The notes below the pieces were generated by a model. It made no database searches, was not told the origin of the DNA, and saw only the letters and a list, made by a program, of their open reading frames with translations. Below, piece by piece: positions 1 through 64,000 of a stretch of 64,000 nucleotides of DNA. The stretch lies in contig BSQZ01000013.1 in NCBI GenBank assembly GCA_033239005.1, forward strand, positions 12,569,782 through 12,633,781. The letters are read 5' to 3'. Within the stretch, counting starts at the first letter, position 1, and every line of letters starts with the position of its first letter. Both the position numbers and the translations under genes were made by a program. This DNA comes from Lamellibrachia satsuma (lineage: Eukaryota; Annelida; Polychaeta; Sabellida; Siboglinidae).

Positions 1-98
1 GTTTGAGGGAAGGCGTGCCTCGGGACTGTTTTGAGAACGTTGTCCTCGAGTATTGTTCCTGATGCGCCGGTTCAAGTGTCTGCCTCCGTTGTGCGCAG

Positions 99-23942
<23,844 letters not shown>

Positions 23943-26900
23943 CGGCGCCGTGGCGCAGGAAGCGAACGTTTGCCTTAAGTTACGACTACGAGGTTGGCAC
24001 GCGGCATTTGTGGCACCATCTGGAGACCAACGAGGTGATGTCGGCAGTCGCAGCACCACCTGGCGACCAAAGCAAAACTGGACAAACACCCTAACACTAA
24101 GAATGTACACCAGTTAATCGGGTAATAACGATCGATCGCGTGTGGTCGTTAACGGCAAAGTGTGTGCAATATCATCTGTAGTAAGACAACCGTTACTTTG
24201 TATGGGTCGTCGAAGATAAACATCAATGTGTTTCTGTTGCCAGTCTGCGGATGGCGAATGCACTGTTTACGTTTACAGTGTACGTGGGCACTAAGTGGAC
24301 TGCTGCATAGCCTAAACATGAGAACCCATCCACTGCAGAGTTCCTCTAAAGCAACATGAAGTGCATTGTCCATGTGTTCATCAAGTAACACAAATCACGA
24401 GTTGTGCCAATCAACGAGTCATGAGATGTTACCATCCAATGGATTCGGACACCAGTTACTTATTTAAAATGACATACACTTACTTTCTGACTCGTTTGTC
24501 TGGAAGGGTGCTAGCTTGGTACTGAGTGGAGCACTATTGTGTTTTCTAGGAAATAACATTGCCAAGGCCGGCTACATCCTGGTCAAAACAAATGTGATTG
24601 GGTGCGTGATCGTAAGAAACTGCCATCCACATTAACTTCGGTGTATGTTTGGTGCGACGACACCAAGTGTTTTTGAAGATATGTTGTGTGTTATGTCTAG
24701 TCACATAGCTGCATATCCGCAACGCCGCATTCAGTCGCGATTGGGTGCGTGAACCGAAGAAACTACCATTCACGTGAACTTCGGCGATTTCTTTGTGCAA
24801 CGACAGCGAACGTTTCAGACGACATCGCCTGTTCTTCTCTTGTCTTTTATAACTAGTCACATAGCTGCACATCTACGTAGCCGACAGTTGCTAACGAGTT
24901 GAGTTTTATACAGTGTCGACGTATCGAGATTAAAACTACTTGCACACTGTTAACTATAAGTTATGGTTTGTAACACGAGTGCCCCGCATAATAGCAGTGA
25001 TGTCGAATTATCCATGTTTCATGAGAGCGAACAAGTGGCAAACGTTGGTGTATCGGTAGAAATAGACACGGATATGTTGTTATTTTCTTATTAATTTAGC
25101 TGTCGTTTGTATTCTTGTGTTTCCGTCGTGCAATGCGTAAACTATTTTCCCGACATCAGCAAACTCTTTAATGTAATTGATTAATACGTCTGTAAGCATC
25201 AATTGTTATTACTGTTTTGTCCTGTATATACAAGGAACTGCCAACAGGGTATTTCTAGAATACCTTTCAGATCAACTCGCATACGTACATGGTTGTGCAG
25301 CTATATACAGTTCACGCACAAAGCCATTGTGATTATCTACAGAATGCGTTACATTTATTTTCCGGTTATCAATAAATGTGGAAAATAATACGATTGTGAG
25401 TGTCCAGACACCAAAGCTTGGTTTGTTCAGAGATCGTTCTATGGCTACCATCATGCAGGGAATGACCTCGTTTGCCGCCCCACCACAGACCTCAGCCATT
25501 TTGTGACCCTGGTTCCTCAAATTATTTATTTCACCAAATATAGGAAAACGCGAGGCCAGTACGTTCAGACATGCTATCCAATGTTATATCTATCCACCAG
25601 AGCGCGCCACTTGAATATATCGACTAACACGGATATTTTGGGCTGGGTTTTGCTGCATTTAAAGGTAAGTCTACCGGCGGGTTTGGCCGACATCAGGTGT
25701 AAAGGGTTATTTCGTGTTTCCATGTCGACATAAATTAATAATAAGTACAGAAAATATTTATTATATTACATCACTGTTGTGTTGTTTCACATTTAGGCTT
25801 AATTTTATTTTTCATTTTAATTTAATTTAACAGACGCAGTTAAGTGACCATTATCTAGAGCGAATTGTACCTAGGGGGAGATGTTCTTAGCAAAGACATG
25901 CTAATGCTTTCTTGGCCATTTCCAGCAGCACGACAGGCCAGCCACCAAATTCAACTTAAAGGGAAACAAAGGTCATGGTTTAGGGCCTACGCACCTATAA
26001 GAGATGCTAAAACAAAACCATTTGCAACAACAAGAATATCACGCAAGTAAAGCCTTCTTGAACACATCTCATCTTAATGCCATGCAATTAGATAACTCTA
26101 CATAACGAGTGTCAAAGTCTGGCGATATTCGGTCGCCAAATGATAATATATTTGTATACACCTATTCCTACATCTGCCAACAGGATATATATTTGCATAC
26201 ACCTATTCCTACATCTGCCAACAGGATATGGCCATGCTGTTTGCGTCCAAACTCAATTTATGCAACATATTTTACAAACAAAAGACCACGTTTGACACTT
26301 TGCATTGGTTCGATGTATGCCGGCCTCACTTAATACGTCACGCGTGGTCTAAGTTACCCGATTTTCATAACTGTGCATGCGCTTATCCGTCGCGCCGGTT
26401 AACATGTCAGCCCGCAGTCAACTGAAGAAATGACCGGAATCTCCCACTTTTAGAACACGTGAGTAAACCACTGGCGTGATATTCTTTATTTTAGTTGCAT
26501 ATGGTTAGTTGTTGTTATCTCTTTTAGGTGCATAGCCCCAACACTATTTTTATTTCATTTTAAAGACAATACATCAATGGAGTCTTAGTGAAGATACGAG
26601 AGAGAACATATTGACAACACACAACCAGCTGACTCAACCTCAGGTTCTCGTATAAACCGCAGCACAGCAACAACATTTGAAAGAATCTTTATTAATTAAT
26701 ACCTGTTACATTTATTCAAGGCAATCTGATAAATCTGTTAACAAAGAAAAGTAGCTGTGACAACTTAATTACTCATATTAGTCCTAATCAGGTAATAACT
26801 CGATAGAGATTACTGGCACTCTTGTCTCTTTACAATTGAGCTACAGTAGAACATTGAAATCAGAAAAGTCTCGCACAGCAGGCGCAGTTAGACGGTCACC

Positions 26901-28792
26901 ACCGCGCTCCCGTTGACATGGCAACACAACCAACCGCTCTTAACCAAGAGCTGAATGGTTGGTTGACGTCAGGTGAGCGGCGACGGTCGCTGCAACAGTC
27001 AAGGTTTGCCCGTCTACGACTCGCAAAGAAGCTTTTGATTAAAATGAGGACATGAATGTTTAAACGTCTAGCTCCTTGTGTCAAGTCCAGCGAATGCCAT
27101 GCTACTGTAGGAACCTCGGGGTTTCTCCACACTAACTAAAACTTATTTCTAACTGTAACAGATTAAAGCTAATAACCACAATACACCATCACCAACTGCA
27201 TTGACACACAACTACAGCGAAAAACCAAAAACCAACTCTAGCAGATCGTGGCTGCTGTCTGCGGATGTGAATCGCATTCATCTTGTCGCTTCTGCTACTG
27301 CTACTGTTGCTGCGACTGGCAATTTACTGTTGTTGATGGAATCGGGCATTTAAGTTATAGCGGAAGGTGATGATTCGCTTAAATCTGTCCACATCACAAT
27401 TTAAAATTGCATAGCAAACGCCTATGTGACTGAAGCCAAACCTGTGTGAAAAGTGTGCATAAATATTGTTCCGGCCTGCCTATCTGGCAAAATCAAGAGA
27501 CACCTAGGTACAGAAAAGCATATAAAATTGCTGCTACGACACAGACAAAGGTTTGAACTTGGCGGTAACTGGCAAACACACACACAACGCTCGTGTTGGT
27601 GAGACAACAGAGGTGGCCAAAGTCAACAGAATTAAGTTACAGCGGTGGTCACGAGAACACTAGAGCACACTACCCGACAAGAAAGGTTTACGATGTCCAC
27701 ATCGGATGAGCTAGTCTCCACAGCAACTAATATAACAATGCTAGCAGTAATGATATACACATATAATACATTCGTGTCAGCGAGAGAATCACTAGCTTCT
27801 CCACTTTCATGGACCGTCCATCTACGTGCTACCTACAAGAATCACGCACGGCTGCCTCAAATACGTGCGACTAAGACCTATCAAATAGGCTAAAACATGA
27901 AGAAAAACATAAAAAAACAAAGGTGATCAACCCACTCCATGGACAGCCTGCTTGAGTGCGCTACTGGTGTGGACAGTTCACTGCGATTCAAACACACGCG
28001 ACGTCACACGACACAGTATTACTGCTGGTGGTGGAAGCAGCCCCCGTTTACACACCCCAACGTCCTGCATTTTGTATTTGTACACAACACTGCAACGTGT
28101 GACATATTTGCACACATCTACGGCTCCTGTCAATATACAGCATAAGCGAGAAAGAGACCTTGCCTGCAATGCCACCCACCATGGTAATTCCTAACATATA
28201 TTGTTAGTTTCCAAATATAGTCAGTTTCCTATGATCATTTTCAGGTTGTAAACAAAGGACAGATAAACATCCCATCAAACGCTGCACATCCAAATACACA
28301 TTACAGCGACTGCGTTGCTTCATAACTATGAATTCAGCTACATGCAAGAACATGATTTGCCCATGTAAGATTAAAAAACATATCTGCGTGCCTCGCATAC
28401 AGACATACACACACACACACGCACACGCACACAACGGGGCTACTCTACGTGGGCAACGGTCTTCAGTGCTTTGCCACACCACGTCAACCCAAGCGATATC
28501 CTTACGATTCTCGCCCAAGTTCCGTGGACGCCACCTGCTGGTGATTGCAGCAGTGAGAACCGCGACCAAGTGATTTCCTAGCAGGCCGCGGCACGGTGTC
28601 ATCGCATGGGAATGCTGCTGTGCAACCACTTACTGAGAGAAGTGCCAACAAAGTCATTGTGCAGATAGAACTGGCTGATGGCCGCAGCCAATGACAACAA
28701 GTCCTGGAAGGTGGAGGCATCAACGATGATGACATGTTGCCTGGAACAACGGCGTCGTCGCTGCTGCAGACACCGAAGGCTGACAGCAGGCG
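23943..28792. other. Intergenic region between convergent GARNL3 and ATP1A
   Basis: Holds the probable 3' UTRs of both genes. Candidate poly(A) signals: AATAAA at 25371-25376 on plus; TTTATT (AATAAA on minus) at 26711-26716 and 26688-26693. These are uncertain, since such hexamers are common in AT-rich DNA. There are two local duplications: about 24591-24733 versus 24734-24878 (shared words gattgggtgcgtga, aagaaact, cacatagctgca) and two ~38-bp copies at 26150-26228. Short ORFs show no family resemblance. Confidence 0.5.
24591..24878. repeat. Diverged ~143-bp tandem duplication
   Basis: Two copies share the ordered words GATTGGGTGCGTGA, AAGAAACT, ACTTCGG, TTTGTG(C)GACGACA, CTAGTCACATAGCTGCA. 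Downstream of GARNL3; function unknown. Confidence 0.65.
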
Positions 28793-63690
<34,898 letters not shown>

Positions 63691-64000
63691 CTGCAAGCAC
63701 AACAACAGCTATACACAACACATCAAGTGCCCCACATGTCACCCATAACTGGTGTAACCATAGCATAGGCTACCAAAGTTCTAAACAAACAAGCAAATTG
63801 ATCATTTGTTTAAAGTATACCTTTCGCAAATTTTCATGGCAATAATGTTGCTATTGCATAGCACTGATGTATCTTCCGCACACACACATTCAACTTCAGT
63901 TTGTGCTGACTGCTGCATGTCTACTTGCACATTTTCCGGGGCACCCTACTGTTATCACCCACACTCAATCTTTTATCATATAAATCTTCAACCAGTGCAA
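63691..64000 (-). other. Start of the upstream ATP1A intron, nothing recognised
   Basis: No start codon in frame with exon 1 and no promoter signal that I can support. Confidence 0.5.

Overview
The window is eukaryotic (animal) genomic DNA: two spliced genes with GT-AG introns and large, repeat-rich introns. It looks like a marine invertebrate genome (bilaterian, possibly spiralian), judged from invertebrate-like protein sequences, abundant non-LTR retrotransposon debris and dense mini- and microsatellites. The species cannot be fixed from sequence alone. No prokaryotic features, CRISPR arrays or ordinary tRNA/rRNA genes were seen.

Region 1 (1-23,942, plus strand) is the C-terminal part of a GARNL3 orthologue (Rap/Ran-GAP domain plus citron-homology CNH domain). 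Sixteen coding exons were placed by matching reading phase and splice signals. The gene starts left of the window. Phase arithmetic shows that one short RapGAP exon, between 213 and 5,323, was not located. The introns are packed with tandem repeats: units of 9, 24, 25, 40, 47, 64 and 73 bp, plus (ACAT)n, (AT)n, (GGCT)n and others. Two of these arrays have amplified an exon-intron boundary: eight copies of a 5' splice site at 7.9-8.5 kb and seven copies of a 3' splice site at 12.8-13.3 kb.

Region 2 (23,943-28,792) is the intergenic space between two convergent genes. It probably holds both 3' UTRs and contains only weak local duplications.

Region 3 (28,793-63,690, minus strand) is a Na+/K+-ATPase alpha-subunit gene (P2C P-type ATPase). 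Twenty exons give 1,027 codons plus a stop with every junction in phase. All catalytic motifs and cation-site residues are present, and the two classic ouabain-site residues are of the sensitive type. The initiator methionine lies upstream, outside the window.

Mobile DNA: at least five pieces of one CR1/L2-like non-LTR family, all in minus orientation (2.4, 5.7, 10.1, 20.5 and 37.7 kb); a duplicated, internally deleted second non-LTR family (54.7-56.6 kb); three other LINE tails (7.4, 30.5 and 49.5 kb); a possible tRNA-derived SINE (49.9 kb); and several terminal-inverted-repeat elements (3.1-4.6 kb; a 154-bp pogo/Tigger-like MITE at 45.7 kb; a hAT-like element at 60.5-61.8 kb).

I found no undescribed multi-gene system. 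The most unusual signal is the pair of splice-site-bearing minisatellites in GARNL3.
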